Shown one piece after another: positions 1-7,427 of a stretch of DNA of 64,000 nt. The stretch's first letter is position 1. Each line of letters begins with the position of its first letter. Under the pieces are notes generated by a model. The model was not told the DNA's origin and searched no databases. It saw nothing but the letters and a program-made list of their open reading frames with translations. A program made the position numbers and the translations under genes. Where the stretch lies: contig DASWJP010000109.1 of NCBI GenBank assembly GCA_036397065.1, positions 86,766 through 150,765 on the forward strand. The letters run 5' to 3'. This stretch comes from JAJFGI01 sp036397065 (lineage in GTDB: Bacteria; Pseudomonadota; Alphaproteobacteria; Kiloniellales; J153).

Positions 1-158
1 GCCGCCGACAGCAGCACGGCCACGGCGAGCACGGCAATCTTCCAGCCCGCCACCGCCGGCCCCGGCGTCACCGCCAGCCCGCCCAGGGCGCACAGCATGA
101 TCGCCAAGCCGATACGAAGCTTGAAGACGGACCAGAACTGTCCAATGGTGCTCGCCAT
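1..158 (-). CDS. UbiA-family prenyltransferase, heme o synthase-like (5' part only)
   Basis: Only the first 52 codons lie in the window; the gene runs off the left edge. The visible protein begins MASTIGQFWSVFKLRIG and continues into a hydrophobic segment with a LAIMLCALGGLAVTPG stretch. This resembles the N-terminus of protoheme IX farnesyltransferase (CtaB), where a FKxR motif precedes the first membrane helix. The gene lies 41 bases downstream of the heme-copper oxidase subunit I gene on the same strand, a common place for a heme-modifying enzyme in such operons. The catalytic Asp-rich motifs are outside the window, so another UbiA-family prenyltransferase cannot be excluded. Confidence 0.55.
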   Translation of the reverse strand, partial: MASTIGQFWSVFKLRIGLAIMLCALGGLAVTPGPAVAGWKIAVLAVAVLLSA

Positions 159-199
159 GGTTTCCTCGCGAACGGTCAAGCCGCCAGCCGTGCGGCCGG

Positions 200-1921
200 T
201 CAGCTCAACGGCCAGACCTCTGACAGGAACTTCCAGTTGATGAAGTAGTACAGGACGAAGGCCAGGAAGAAGACGCAGACCAGGACGATGGTTCCCGGCA
301 GCTTCAATGTGCCTTCGCTGCCATAGGTCGACACCGCCCCGCCCGGAGCCACGATCGGATTGGCCTTGACCGCGGCCTCGTCGCGCACCTTGCCGAACAG
401 GATCGAACCGACCACGACGACCACATACATCAGCCCGCCAAGCGCCGCCAATATCGCGCTGATACCGTTCAGTCCCATCATCAGGAACGCGGTTCCCGGA
501 TAATCGAAGGTAAAGATGGAATCGCTGAAGGTGATGTCCCAATGCCGGCGCGAAACGCCCAGCGTCCCGGCGCCCATCATGAACAACGAGATGCCGGAAG
601 CCCCGATGGCGAAGATATAAGGCTGCCACCGGGCCACCCCGGGCAGGATCAACTCGCGGCGGAAGATCAGGGGGATCACCAGATAGGTGATGGCCATGAA
701 CGCCAGGGTCGTGCCCGTCACCACAGTCGCATGGAAGTGCCCGGGCACATAGAGCGTGTTATGCATCAACAAGTTGATTTGCTCGGTGCCGAGCACGACA
801 CCGGAAATGCCGCCCAGGAAGCCGAAGAGCACCAGGGACATGAACATGCCGGAGAACGCCGGATTGGCCCACGGCGCCTGGCGCAGCCAGCCGAAAATAC
901 CCTTGTTGAAACCGCGCCGCCGCTGCGCCGCCTCGACCGCGCCGGGCAGGCTCATGCCGTGGATCATGCTGCCCAGAACGGCCAGATAGATGGCATAGCT
1001 GGTATTGAAGATCTTCCATTCGGAACTGATGCCCGGCTCGGCCAGCAAGTGATGGGCGCTGGCCAGTTGCAGGAACAGGATATAGAGCAGGAACGCCGAG
1101 CGGCTGACTTTCTCCGACAAGGGCTTGGCGCCGAGGACCAGGGCGGCGATGGCATACCAGACCGCGACTTGGGCCGAGACGTTGATCTGCTGCGACGAAT
1201 GGCCCATGGCCCACCACACGATCTTGTACATCACCGTATCGATGTGGCTGATGTAGCCGACCGACCACAGGAAAGTCGGAATCAGAATGATGGCGCCGGA
1301 GGCGACGGTGAAGACCGCGATGATCGCCGCCGTGATCGCTCCGAAGGTGACCAGCGGCACCGAACCCTCGTAGGTCTTTTCCTCTTTGGCGATGACCAGC
1401 GTGCCGAAAAAAACGATACAACCGACCAGAGCGCCGACCGCGAAGAGAATCAAACCGAGATAGAAATGCGGGGCCGCCTTCATCGGCACATAAGACGTAA
1501 ACATGACACTGGATTCACCCTGCAGCACGGCGACAGTCGCCATGAGCGATCCGATGACCATGAGGATGAACCCGAACCAGGCGAACTTCGGCGTCGCCAG
1601 GCGGCAATTCAACAGGATTGCCGAGGCGAAATAGAGGATCGCCATCTCGAAAAAGATGATCCAGAACAAGAGCACCGCGGCGCCGTGCGCGGTCAAAGCG
1701 GTGTAGAACCACTCCGCCGGCAGCAAATGCACCGCTGGCCAGCGGGTCAAGGCCACCAGCAGGCCGAACAGCCCGCCAACCGCCAGGAACACGACGGCAA
1801 CCACGGCGTTGGCCTTGATCAAGGTTTCGGCCTTGGCATACACGCGCAAGCCGGTATCGGGGCAAACCCGATATTTCTCCTCTGGCCACGCCAGAGCGCC
1901 TTCCAATGCGCCTACGCTCAT
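200..1921 (-). CDS. Heme-copper oxidoreductase subunit I, B-family (ba3-like) with Tyr-to-Gln active site; probable NO reductase
   Basis: This 573-residue polytopic protein is a catalytic heme-copper subunit. Low-spin heme ligands are His79 and His397, the high-spin heme ligand is His395 (VPGHFH), and CuB ligands are His241, His290 and His291 (SAHHLLAEPG). The stretch after the HH pair closely follows Thermus ba3 oxidase, placing it in the B family. In oxygen reductases His241 would begin HPxVY, with Tyr four residues on cross-linked to the His; here it is HSSQQ, so Gln245 replaces Tyr. In cNOR the same position carries a Glu. B-family enzymes lacking this Tyr have been described as NO reductases (the eNOR group, from memory). 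The alternative is an O2 reductase with unusual chemistry. It is co-transcribed with a CuA subunit and sits downstream of an FNR-type box. Confidence 0.85.
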   Translation of the reverse strand: MSVGALEGALAWPEEKYRVCPDTGLRVYAKAETLIKANAVVAVVFLAVGGLFGLLVALTRWPAVHLLPAEWFYTALTAHGAAVLLFWIIFFEMAILYFASAILLNCRLATPKFAWFGFILMVIGSLMATVAVLQGESSVMFTSYVPMKAAPHFYLGLILFAVGALVGCIVFFGTLVIAKEEKTYEGSVPLVTFGAITAAIIAVFTVASGAIILIPTFLWSVGYISHIDTVMYKIVWWAMGHSSQQINVSAQVAVWYAIAALVLGAKPLSEKVSRSAFLLYILFLQLASAHHLLAEPGISSEWKIFNTSYAIYLAVLGSMIHGMSLPGAVEAAQRRRGFNKGIFGWLRQAPWANPAFSGMFMSLVLFGFLGGISGVVLGTEQINLLMHNTLYVPGHFHATVVTGTTLAFMAITYLVIPLIFRRELILPGVARWQPYIFAIGASGISLFMMGAGTLGVSRRHWDITFSDSIFTFDYPGTAFLMMGLNGISAILAALGGLMYVVVVVGSILFGKVRDEAAVKANPIVAPGGAVSTYGSEGTLKLPGTIVLVCVFFLAFVLYYFINWKFLSEVWPLS

Positions 1922-1929
1922 GATCGCCT

Positions 1930-2472
1930 CTACTGTTTGTCGACGACGCGGATTTTACCGACCATGGTGTGATGGCCGATACCGCAGAATTCATTGCACA
2001 CGACAAAGAACTCGCCCGCTTCGTTGGGCGTGATGGTCAACACCAACTCATAGTTCGGGTGAACCTGGATGTTGATGTTGGTCGGTTGCAGGGAGAAGCC
2101 ATGCTGCCAGTCCAGGGAGGACAGGTGCAGCCGATAGCTCTGGTCCTTTTCAAATTCCAGAACAGGCCACCACTCCCATAGGCGGGCGATCAGGTAGACC
2201 TCGCTGCCCGGCGGCGGATGCACCACGGGTACGCCGGTATCGCCCTCCTCGCCGATCGTGTATTGATCGGCCATGGCCTCGGCCTTGGCCGCGAAGACAT
2301 CGGGATCGATGCGATAAGCCTCGTTGGAGAGATTCTGCTGACCGGCGATGTGCCAATAGATCATCGCCGAGAACATCAATACGCCCCACAGGAACGCAAT
2401 CGTGATCCAGATGATCTCCATGCGATGCAGGGGTTCGTTCCACCAGAGACCCTTGACAGGTTGTATTGCCAT
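1930..2472 (-). CDS. Heme-copper oxidoreductase subunit II with CuA site
   Basis: The 180-residue protein has one N-terminal membrane anchor (about residues 18-42) followed by a periplasmic cupredoxin domain. CuA ligands are all visible: His124 (DWQHGFS), Cys159, Glu161 and Cys163 (CNEFC), His167 and Met170 (GIGHHTM). It should accept electrons from cytochrome c or a cupredoxin and pass them to the low-spin heme of subunit I, encoded 8 bases downstream. A residue segment around 45-90 between anchor and domain (NLSNEAYRIDPDVFAAKAEA) is longer than in Thermus subunit II. A CuA subunit distinguishes this complex from classical cNOR, whose partner NorC carries heme c. Confidence 0.9.
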   Translation of the reverse strand: MAIQPVKGLWWNEPLHRMEIIWITIAFLWGVLMFSAMIYWHIAGQQNLSNEAYRIDPDVFAAKAEAMADQYTIGEEGDTGVPVVHPPPGSEVYLIARLWEWWPVLEFEKDQSYRLHLSSLDWQHGFSLQPTNINIQVHPNYELVLTITPNEAGEFFVVCNEFCGIGHHTMVGKIRVVDKQ

Positions 2473-2484
2473 GGTTTGCCCCTG

Positions 2485-2673
2485 TTATTTGGCGATGGGA
2501 ATTTGGGTGACTTCCATGATCCCCCAGATCAGATAGAAGACCGTCGGCATCACCACGCCGAGGAAGAGCAGCAGAAATGGATTGTCGAGCAGACGCTGCA
2601 TCATCGGCACGCGTACCGCCCTGCCGCCGCTCGCCGCTTGAGCTTCACCGGATTGCGCGTTTTCAGCCGCCAT
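2485..2673 (-). CDS. Small single-helix membrane subunit of the oxidoreductase
   Basis: This 62-residue protein begins MAAENAQSGE. The start is set by a GGAGG ribosome-binding site nine bases upstream; the frame remains open further upstream but without a comparable site. A hydrophilic N-terminus is followed by one strong membrane helix (LLLFLGVVMPTVFYLIWGIMEV, residues about 34-55). Position directly before the CuA subunit gene suggests an accessory subunit, comparable in size to subunit IIa of ba3 oxidases. I do not recognise a named family. It is the first gene after the FNR-type box at 2778-2791, so it likely opens the catalytic operon. Confidence 0.75.
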   Translation of the reverse strand: MAAENAQSGEAQAASGGRAVRVPMMQRLLDNPFLLLFLGVVMPTVFYLIWGIMEVTQIPIAK

Positions 2674-2777
2674 GAACGTCCCCCCTCCGTTGCGAAACAA
2701 CCATGCCCCCTCGCCTGCGGACTTGGCCGCGGCACATGCATTCCGCACCAATCTCACGGACCCGGCCGGATCTGTCT

Positions 2778-2791
2778 TTGACCTAAATCAA
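2778..2791. promoter_or_regulatory. FNR/DNR-type box upstream of the CuA oxidoreductase operon
   Basis: TTGACCTAAATCAA matches TTGAN-N5-TCAA, the FNR/Anr/DNR consensus (TTGAT-N4-ATCAA), with one mismatch. It lies about 105 bases before the start codon at 2673, between the 60-residue membrane protein gene and the 62-residue subunit gene. It suggests induction under low oxygen or by NO. FNR, FixK and DNR sites cannot be told apart by sequence. Confidence 0.65.
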
Positions 2792-2805
2792 TCGCCGGAT
2801 CGGCC

Positions 2806-2988
2806 CTATTCGGGAGCAAATTGGCGGATCAGTGTGAAGGCAATGAGGGCAGAAGCCAACAGTATACCGAAAAAGATCACGGATCGCTGCTCGAATCGGC
2901 GGCCGGCAAAGGATTCCGCCTGGCGCAGGGCAAAATCCGCGAAGAAGTACAAGGCGATGGCGACAAGGCCGAGCGTGATCAGTTCCAT
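2806..2988 (-). CDS. Small two-helix membrane protein, unknown
   Basis: Sixty residues with two predicted membrane helices (about 3-19 and 38-55) separated by a charged loop (RQAESFAGRRFEQR). The ATG overlaps the stop region of the SCO gene by ten bases, so the two are translationally coupled. No family is recognised. The context, SCO chaperone upstream and oxidoreductase subunits downstream, suggests a role in assembly or as an extra subunit. Its length and lack of motifs limit the call. Confidence 0.6.
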   Translation of the reverse strand: MELITLGLVAIALYFFADFALRQAESFAGRRFEQRSVIFFGILLASALIAFTLIRQFAPE

Positions 2989-3617
2989 TGAGACCCGAAC
3001 GAGGTTTGCTGCGTCATCAGGCGCTCAAGGGCCTTGGCCATGGCCTCGGGCGTCGCATCGTGCTTCAGGTAGGTCAGCACCCGGCCATCCGGGCCGATCA
3101 GGTAGACAAAGGCACTGTGATCGACGGTGTAGGCATCGCCGCCGCCGTCACCCTTGGCAACATAGACACGATAGTCCTGGGCCACCTGACGGATCTGTTC
3201 CGGGCTGCCGCTCAGGCCGATCATGCGCGAATCGAACGAGGCCACGTACTGGGCCAACACCGCCGGGGTATCGCGGTCCGGATCCACGGTGACGAACAGG
3301 GGTTGCACGGCATCGGCCTTGGTGCCCAGAAGCGCCATCGCGGCGACGACGGTATTCAACGTGGTCGGGCAAACGTCGGGGCAAAACGTATAGCCGAACA
3401 CCATCACTAGGTACTTGCCGCGATACGATTGGTCGGTGACCGGCTCGCCGAAATGGTTGACCAGCGAAAACGGGCCGCCCGGCGCCGCCGCATCAGTCGT
3501 GACCACCGGCAAGCCATCGACGGCCGCCTGTTCCCGCTCGCCTCTCAGCCACAACCATTCGCCAACGAGAATCGCGACGAACACGACGATAACCGCGGCA
3601 ACCCGCCCATATCTCAT
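2979..3617 (-). CDS. SCO1/SenC/PrrC-family copper chaperone
   Basis: A 212-residue protein with an N-terminal anchor helix (residues about 6-24) and a thioredoxin-like periplasmic domain. Copper-binding residues are Cys79 and Cys83 (FCPDVC) plus His167 (TVDHSAF), the complete SCO set. Family members deliver copper to the CuA site of subunit II or keep its cysteines reduced, fitting the CuA gene downstream. The start MRYGRVAAV was chosen because AAGGA lies about eight bases upstream and it begins directly at the signal anchor; an upstream extension in frame looks non-native. The divergent gene shares the intergenic FNR-type box. Confidence 0.9.
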   Translation of the reverse strand: MRYGRVAAVIVVFVAILVGEWLWLRGEREQAAVDGLPVVTTDAAAPGGPFSLVNHFGEPVTDQSYRGKYLVMVFGYTFCPDVCPTTLNTVVAAMALLGTKADAVQPLFVTVDPDRDTPAVLAQYVASFDSRMIGLSGSPEQIRQVAQDYRVYVAKGDGGGDAYTVDHSAFVYLIGPDGRVLTYLKHDATPEAMAKALERLMTQQTSFGSQWN

Positions 3618-3681
3618 CGACGTTTTCCTTATGGACCATCGGCACTGGCGCGATGATACGACGGACCGGCCGGAATGGGTA

Positions 3682-3695
3682 TTGACATCGATCAA
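3682..3695. promoter_or_regulatory. FNR/DNR-type box between the SCO and DUF2189 genes
   Basis: TTGACATCGATCAA fits the FNR/Anr/DNR consensus with one mismatch. It sits 64 bases before the SCO start on one side and 112 bases before the DUF2189 start on the other, so it could serve either divergent promoter. Confidence 0.6.
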
Positions 3696-3807
3696 GTGAG
3701 GTTTGCCCGGCACCGTGGTATGCTATGAATTCAGGGACAGGGTGACGGTGGGATCGGCCTCGTTTCCGTTCCGCCAAGGCAAGTCATCGCGAAGGACTCC
3801 ACGGGAC

Positions 3808-4578
3808 ATGGCGCACATCGATACCGCTGCCGGGCCTCCGATCCGGCGAATCACCTTGGAACAACCTTGGTCGTGGCTGGCCGCCGGCTGGCGCGACATG
3901 TGGCAAGCGCCGCACATCAGTCTGTCTTATGGCGGGGCCTTTACGGTCATCAGCCTGGCCCTGACGGCGGGCCTGTTCGCCACCGGCTTCGAATATCTGC
4001 TGCCGCCGCTGGCGGCCGGGTTCATGTTCCTCGGGCCTTTGCTCGCGGTCGGCCTCTACGAAACCAGCCGCCGGCTGCAGGCGGGCGAGCCGGTGAGCCT
4101 GCGCCACGCCCTCTTCGTCACCACCCGGGCCCCGGCGCAACTGGCCTTCGTGGGCATTCTGCTGGCCCTGTTCCTGCTCGCCTGGATGCGTATCGCCACC
4201 CTGCTGTTCGCCCTATTCATCGGCACCCAGGCGATGCCGCCGCTGGCCGAGATCCTGCCGTGGCTGTTCTTTACCCGGGATGGTTTGGGATTGTTGATCG
4301 TTGGCGGCGCCGTCGGTGCAGTCCTGGCTGTCACTGCCTTCGCCATCAGCGTGGTCTCGGTGCCCATGCTGATGGTCCGCGACATCGATGCGGTGACCGC
4401 CATGATCCTGAGTGTGCGCACAGCACGGCGCAATGCCGTGGTCCTGGCCCTGTGGGCCTGGTTGATCGCGATCCTGACCGGGGTCGGCCTGGCGACCCTG
4501 TTTATCGGTTTGACCCTGATCTTCCCTCTGGTCGGTCATGCAAGCTGGCATGCCTATCGGGATCTGAGCGGGGAGTAG
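3808..4578 (+). CDS. DUF2189-family integral membrane protein
   Basis: A 256-residue membrane protein with about six hydrophobic helices. It carries features typical of DUF2189: an opening segment with RRITLEQPWSWLAAGWRDM, a LLPPLAAGFMFLGPLLAVGLYE helix pair, and a C-terminal FPLVGHASWHAYRD close. The family's function is unknown, but members often neighbour cbb3 oxidase genes and FNR-type sites, as here. The start MAHID was chosen because it is the usual family N-terminus. The 3' end overlaps the convergent ccoS gene by 77 bases. Confidence 0.8.
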   Translation: MAHIDTAAGPPIRRITLEQPWSWLAAGWRDMWQAPHISLSYGGAFTVISLALTAGLFATGFEYLLPPLAAGFMFLGPLLAVGLYETSRRLQAGEPVSLRHALFVTTRAPAQLAFVGILLALFLLAWMRIATLLFALFIGTQAMPPLAEILPWLFFTRDGLGLLIVGGAVGAVLAVTAFAISVVSVPMLMVRDIDAVTAMILSVRTARRNAVVLALWAWLIAILTGVGLATLFIGLTLIFPLVGHASWHAYRDLSGE

Positions 4579-4726
4579 GCGGCGCCTCGTCATCGTCGAA
4601 CAGGATGCGGTGGGCGGCGCCATCCAAATCCTCGAACTGGCCCGACTTCAATGCCCAGAGAAATGCCGCCAGACCGAGAAGCCCCAGGAACAGGGCCACC
4701 GGGATCAGGTAAGCCAGCGCGCTCAT
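4502..4726 (-). CDS. ccoS: cbb3 oxidase maturation protein CcoS
   Basis: A 74-residue protein with one N-terminal helix (ALAYLIPVALFLGLLGLAAFLW) followed by the conserved SGQFEDLDGAAHRIL motif that defines CcoS/FixS. It is required for cofactor insertion in cbb3 oxidase. The ATG at 4726 forms an ATGA overlap with the ccoI stop codon, preferred over a GTG six bases upstream. The C-terminal 25 residues (APPTPRSDPDRHASLHDRPEG) are longer than usual and lie in the stretch overlapping the convergent DUF2189 gene. Confidence 0.9.
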   Translation of the reverse strand: MSALAYLIPVALFLGLLGLAAFLWALKSGQFEDLDGAAHRILFDDDEAPPTPRSDPDRHASLHDRPEGRSGSNR

Positions 4727-6945
4727 GGCCACTCGCCCCGGCGCAACAGGTTCAGCCGCAGGGCATTCAAGGTCACCGCGATGGACGAGGCGGACATGGC
4801 CGCGGCAGCGATCAACGGCGTGACATGGCCGGCCACCGCCAGGGGCACGGCGATGGCGTTATAGCCGAACGCCAGGGCGAAGTTTTGCAGCACCAGGCGG
4901 CGGGCCAGGCGGGCGACGCGGATCGCCTCGGCCAAAGGCGCCAGGCCGTCGCCCTGCAAGATCACATCCGCCGCCGTCTGGCTGATATCCGCCGCCTCGG
5001 CGGGCGACGCCGACACGTGGGCGGCGGCCAGGGCCGGCGCGTCGTTCAAGCCATCGCCGACCATCAGCACCCGTTGGCCCGCCCGCGCCATGTCGGCCAG
5101 GCGGGCGGTCTTCTCGGCCGGCCGGCACTCGGCCTGCCAATCGGCAATACCCAGGCCCTCGGCCAGGGCACGCACCGCAGCGGGCCGGTCGCCGGAGAGT
5201 AACATGAGGGAAAATCCCTGCCGGCGCAGCCAGCCGATCAAGGCGCCCGCATCGGTCCGCGGGGCATCGCGGAAGGCGAAGCGCACCGGCGCGCGGCCTT
5301 CGACGGCCAGCCACATCTCCATCTCCGAAGCCGCCGCCCCGGTGTCGGCCACGCCGCACCAGGACCTGTGGCCCAGGCGCACCGGGCGCCCGCCGGCCGC
5401 GGCCTCCAGGCCCATCCCCGGTTCCTCGCGCACGTCCGGCGCCGCTGCCACGGGTCCGGCCGCCCGGCACAAGGCCCGCGCCAGCGGGTGCCGGCTGACG
5501 CACGCCAGGGACGCGGCCAGGCGCAGATCATCGAGCGAAACATCGCCGCCGTTCACCAGTTCCGGCCGGCCCAGGGTCAAGGTTCCGGTCTTGTCGAACA
5601 CCACCGCGTCCACCTGGGCCAGACGCTCCAGCCCGTCCGCCGATTTCACCAGCACACCCCGGCGCAACAGGCGGGCAACGGCGGTCACCTGCACCGCCGG
5701 CACGGCCAGACCCAAGGCGCACGGACAGGTGATGATCAGCACCGCCACGGCGGTCATCAGGGCGCTTTGCCACGGGGCGCCGGCAATCAGCAGCCAGCCG
5801 AGGAAGGTGGCCGCTGCCAGTCCGTGAACGGTCGGCGCATAGATCCGCGCCGCCCGGTCGGCCAAGCGCACATAGCGGGCCCGGCCTTGTTCCGCCGCCG
5901 TCATCAGGCGCCCGATTTCGGCCAGCAGGGTGCCCTCGCCGGTGGCGGTCACCTGGATCTCCAGGGGCGCGCCCAGATTGACGGTGCCGGCGAAGACCTC
6001 GTCGCCAAGGCCGACGAGGCGCGGCAGGCTTTCGCCGGTGACCAGGCTGGTATCGATGTCGCTGCGCCCGGCGACGATGCGGCCATCGGCGGGAATGCGT
6101 TCGCCGGCTGCTACGGCGACCCGGGCACCGGTCGCCAGCGAAGCAGTGGCGACCGAGCGGCGGCGCCCATCCGCCTCGATCAAGGTCGCCGACCGGGCCC
6201 GTAAGGCCAGCAGGTTCTCGGCCGCCGAGCGCACCCGGCCGCGCACGCCCAGATCCAGGGTGCGGCCAATCAGCAGGAAGAACAGCAGCATCACCGCGGC
6301 GTCGAAATAGACCAGCGGTCCGCCGCGCACGGTTTCGAACAGGCTCATGGCGGTGGTCAGCAGAACGGCCAACGAAATCGGCACGTCCATGTTCAACCGG
6401 CCGCCCCGGAGCGCCGTCACCGCTGAGGCAAAGAACGGCCGGCCGGCATAGGCCACGGCCGGCAGGGCGATCAGGGCCGAGACCCAGTGCAGCAGGCTGC
6501 GCGTCGCCGCGCCCATGTCGGCGGCCAGGCCGCTCCACACCGAAACCGACAGCAGCATCACATTGCCGGCGGCAAACCCGGCCACCGCCAAGGCGCGCAA
6601 CAAGGCGCGGCGCTCGGTTTCGCCCGCCGCGGCGATCGCGTCCGCATCGAAGGGGGCCAAGCGGTAGCCCAGGGCCAGCACCGGCGCCAGCAGGTCCGCG
6701 GCCGGCGCCTCGCCCCGCCAGCGCAGGCGCAACCGGCGGCTGGTCAAGTTGACGCGTGCTTCCAGAACGCCGGGTTGCCCGCGCAAGGCGCCCTCGATGC
6801 GCGGAATGCAGCCGGGGCAGTGCAGGTTCTCGACTGCCAGATTCAGCTCGGCGGCGCCATCGGCGCCGGTGCGCACGTAGAGGCTGGGATCGGCCATGGC
6901 CGCCGTGTCCGCGGTCAGCGTATCCGCGTCCGTTACGGCAACCAT
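4723..6945 (-). CDS. ccoI: cbb3 oxidase copper-transporting P1B-type ATPase CcoI/FixI
   Basis: A 740-residue P1B-type ATPase. An N-terminal heavy-metal domain has Cys43 and Cys46 (LHCPGC). The membrane copper motif is TCPCALG, the phosphorylation site DKTGT, the actuator loop TGES and the hinge GDGLNDAPAL. It exports copper across the inner membrane for the CuB site of cbb3 oxidase. The start MVAVTD has a GGAGG site ten bases upstream and overlaps ccoH by 13 bases; an in-frame upstream extension lacks support. It sits in the ccoGHIS operon. Confidence 0.93.
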   Translation of the reverse strand: MVAVTDADTLTADTAAMADPSLYVRTGADGAAELNLAVENLHCPGCIPRIEGALRGQPGVLEARVNLTSRRLRLRWRGEAPAADLLAPVLALGYRLAPFDADAIAAAGETERRALLRALAVAGFAAGNVMLLSVSVWSGLAADMGAATRSLLHWVSALIALPAVAYAGRPFFASAVTALRGGRLNMDVPISLAVLLTTAMSLFETVRGGPLVYFDAAVMLLFFLLIGRTLDLGVRGRVRSAAENLLALRARSATLIEADGRRRSVATASLATGARVAVAAGERIPADGRIVAGRSDIDTSLVTGESLPRLVGLGDEVFAGTVNLGAPLEIQVTATGEGTLLAEIGRLMTAAEQGRARYVRLADRAARIYAPTVHGLAAATFLGWLLIAGAPWQSALMTAVAVLIITCPCALGLAVPAVQVTAVARLLRRGVLVKSADGLERLAQVDAVVFDKTGTLTLGRPELVNGGDVSLDDLRLAASLACVSRHPLARALCRAAGPVAAAPDVREEPGMGLEAAAGGRPVRLGHRSWCGVADTGAAASEMEMWLAVEGRAPVRFAFRDAPRTDAGALIGWLRRQGFSLMLLSGDRPAAVRALAEGLGIADWQAECRPAEKTARLADMARAGQRVLMVGDGLNDAPALAAAHVSASPAEAADISQTAADVILQGDGLAPLAEAIRVARLARRLVLQNFALAFGYNAIAVPLAVAGHVTPLIAAAAMSASSIAVTLNALRLNLLRRGEWP

Positions 6946-7427
6946 AGGCGATCCTCCAGAACGAAGATCGCGCCGTCCGGCGAGGTGGCGCGCAAACGCA
7001 CGTCCCACTGGCCGGCGGCGAGTTGATCCACATCGGCACCGTATCGGCCCGGACCGTCCCGGACGAGATCAATGGCCCGATCGAGATCGTCGCGCACCGG
7101 CCGGCGCAGATCACCGGAGACCGCCAAGCCTTCCACCGGCGCCCCGCTGCGGTCGGTGAAGGCGACGGTGAGGCGGGCCCCGCCGCCGGCCATCGGCTCA
7201 AGCACCGCCTTGGCCTGCCAATTCAAGGCCCGCTGCGCCTCGGCCCCGGCCAAAGTCTGGTTGTAGGCCAGGCCGCGCTGGTAGGCATCCTCGGTGCTCA
7301 GGCCGCTCCAACTCCACATGGCCAGGGCGATGTAGATCCCGTTCACGGCGATCACAAAGGCAAAGAAGGCAAGCACGGCGATCAACACGTGCTTCCCTTT
7401 CAAGGTGCGTATACCGGATCTGTTCAT
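6933..7427 (-). CDS. ccoH: cbb3 oxidase assembly protein CcoH/FixH
   Basis: A 164-residue protein with an N-terminal helix (residues 13-37) and a periplasmic FixH domain containing the typical GLAYNQTL motif and a beta-sandwich-like C-terminal part. It is required for assembly of cbb3 oxidase. The ATG overlaps the ccoG stop as ATGA, and the gene overlaps ccoI at its 3' end, in the standard ccoGHIS order. Confidence 0.9.
   Translation of the reverse strand: MNRSGIRTLKGKHVLIAVLAFFAFVIAVNGIYIALAMWSWSGLSTEDAYQRGLAYNQTLAGAEAQRALNWQAKAVLEPMAGGGARLTVAFTDRSGAPVEGLAVSGDLRRPVRDDLDRAIDLVRDGPGRYGADVDQLAAGQWDVRLRATSPDGAIFVLEDRLWLP

Noticed and set aside
200..1921. Calling the heme-copper subunit a standard cytochrome c oxidase
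   Set aside because: The HPxVY motif is absent (HSSQQ), so a plain oxidase name would hide the key feature.
542..1972. Long open frame antisense to the subunit I gene (476 codons)
   Set aside because: It mirrors a high-GC gene with clear motifs on the other strand; its product is a low-complexity His/Arg/Asp/Gln-rich sequence with no domain.
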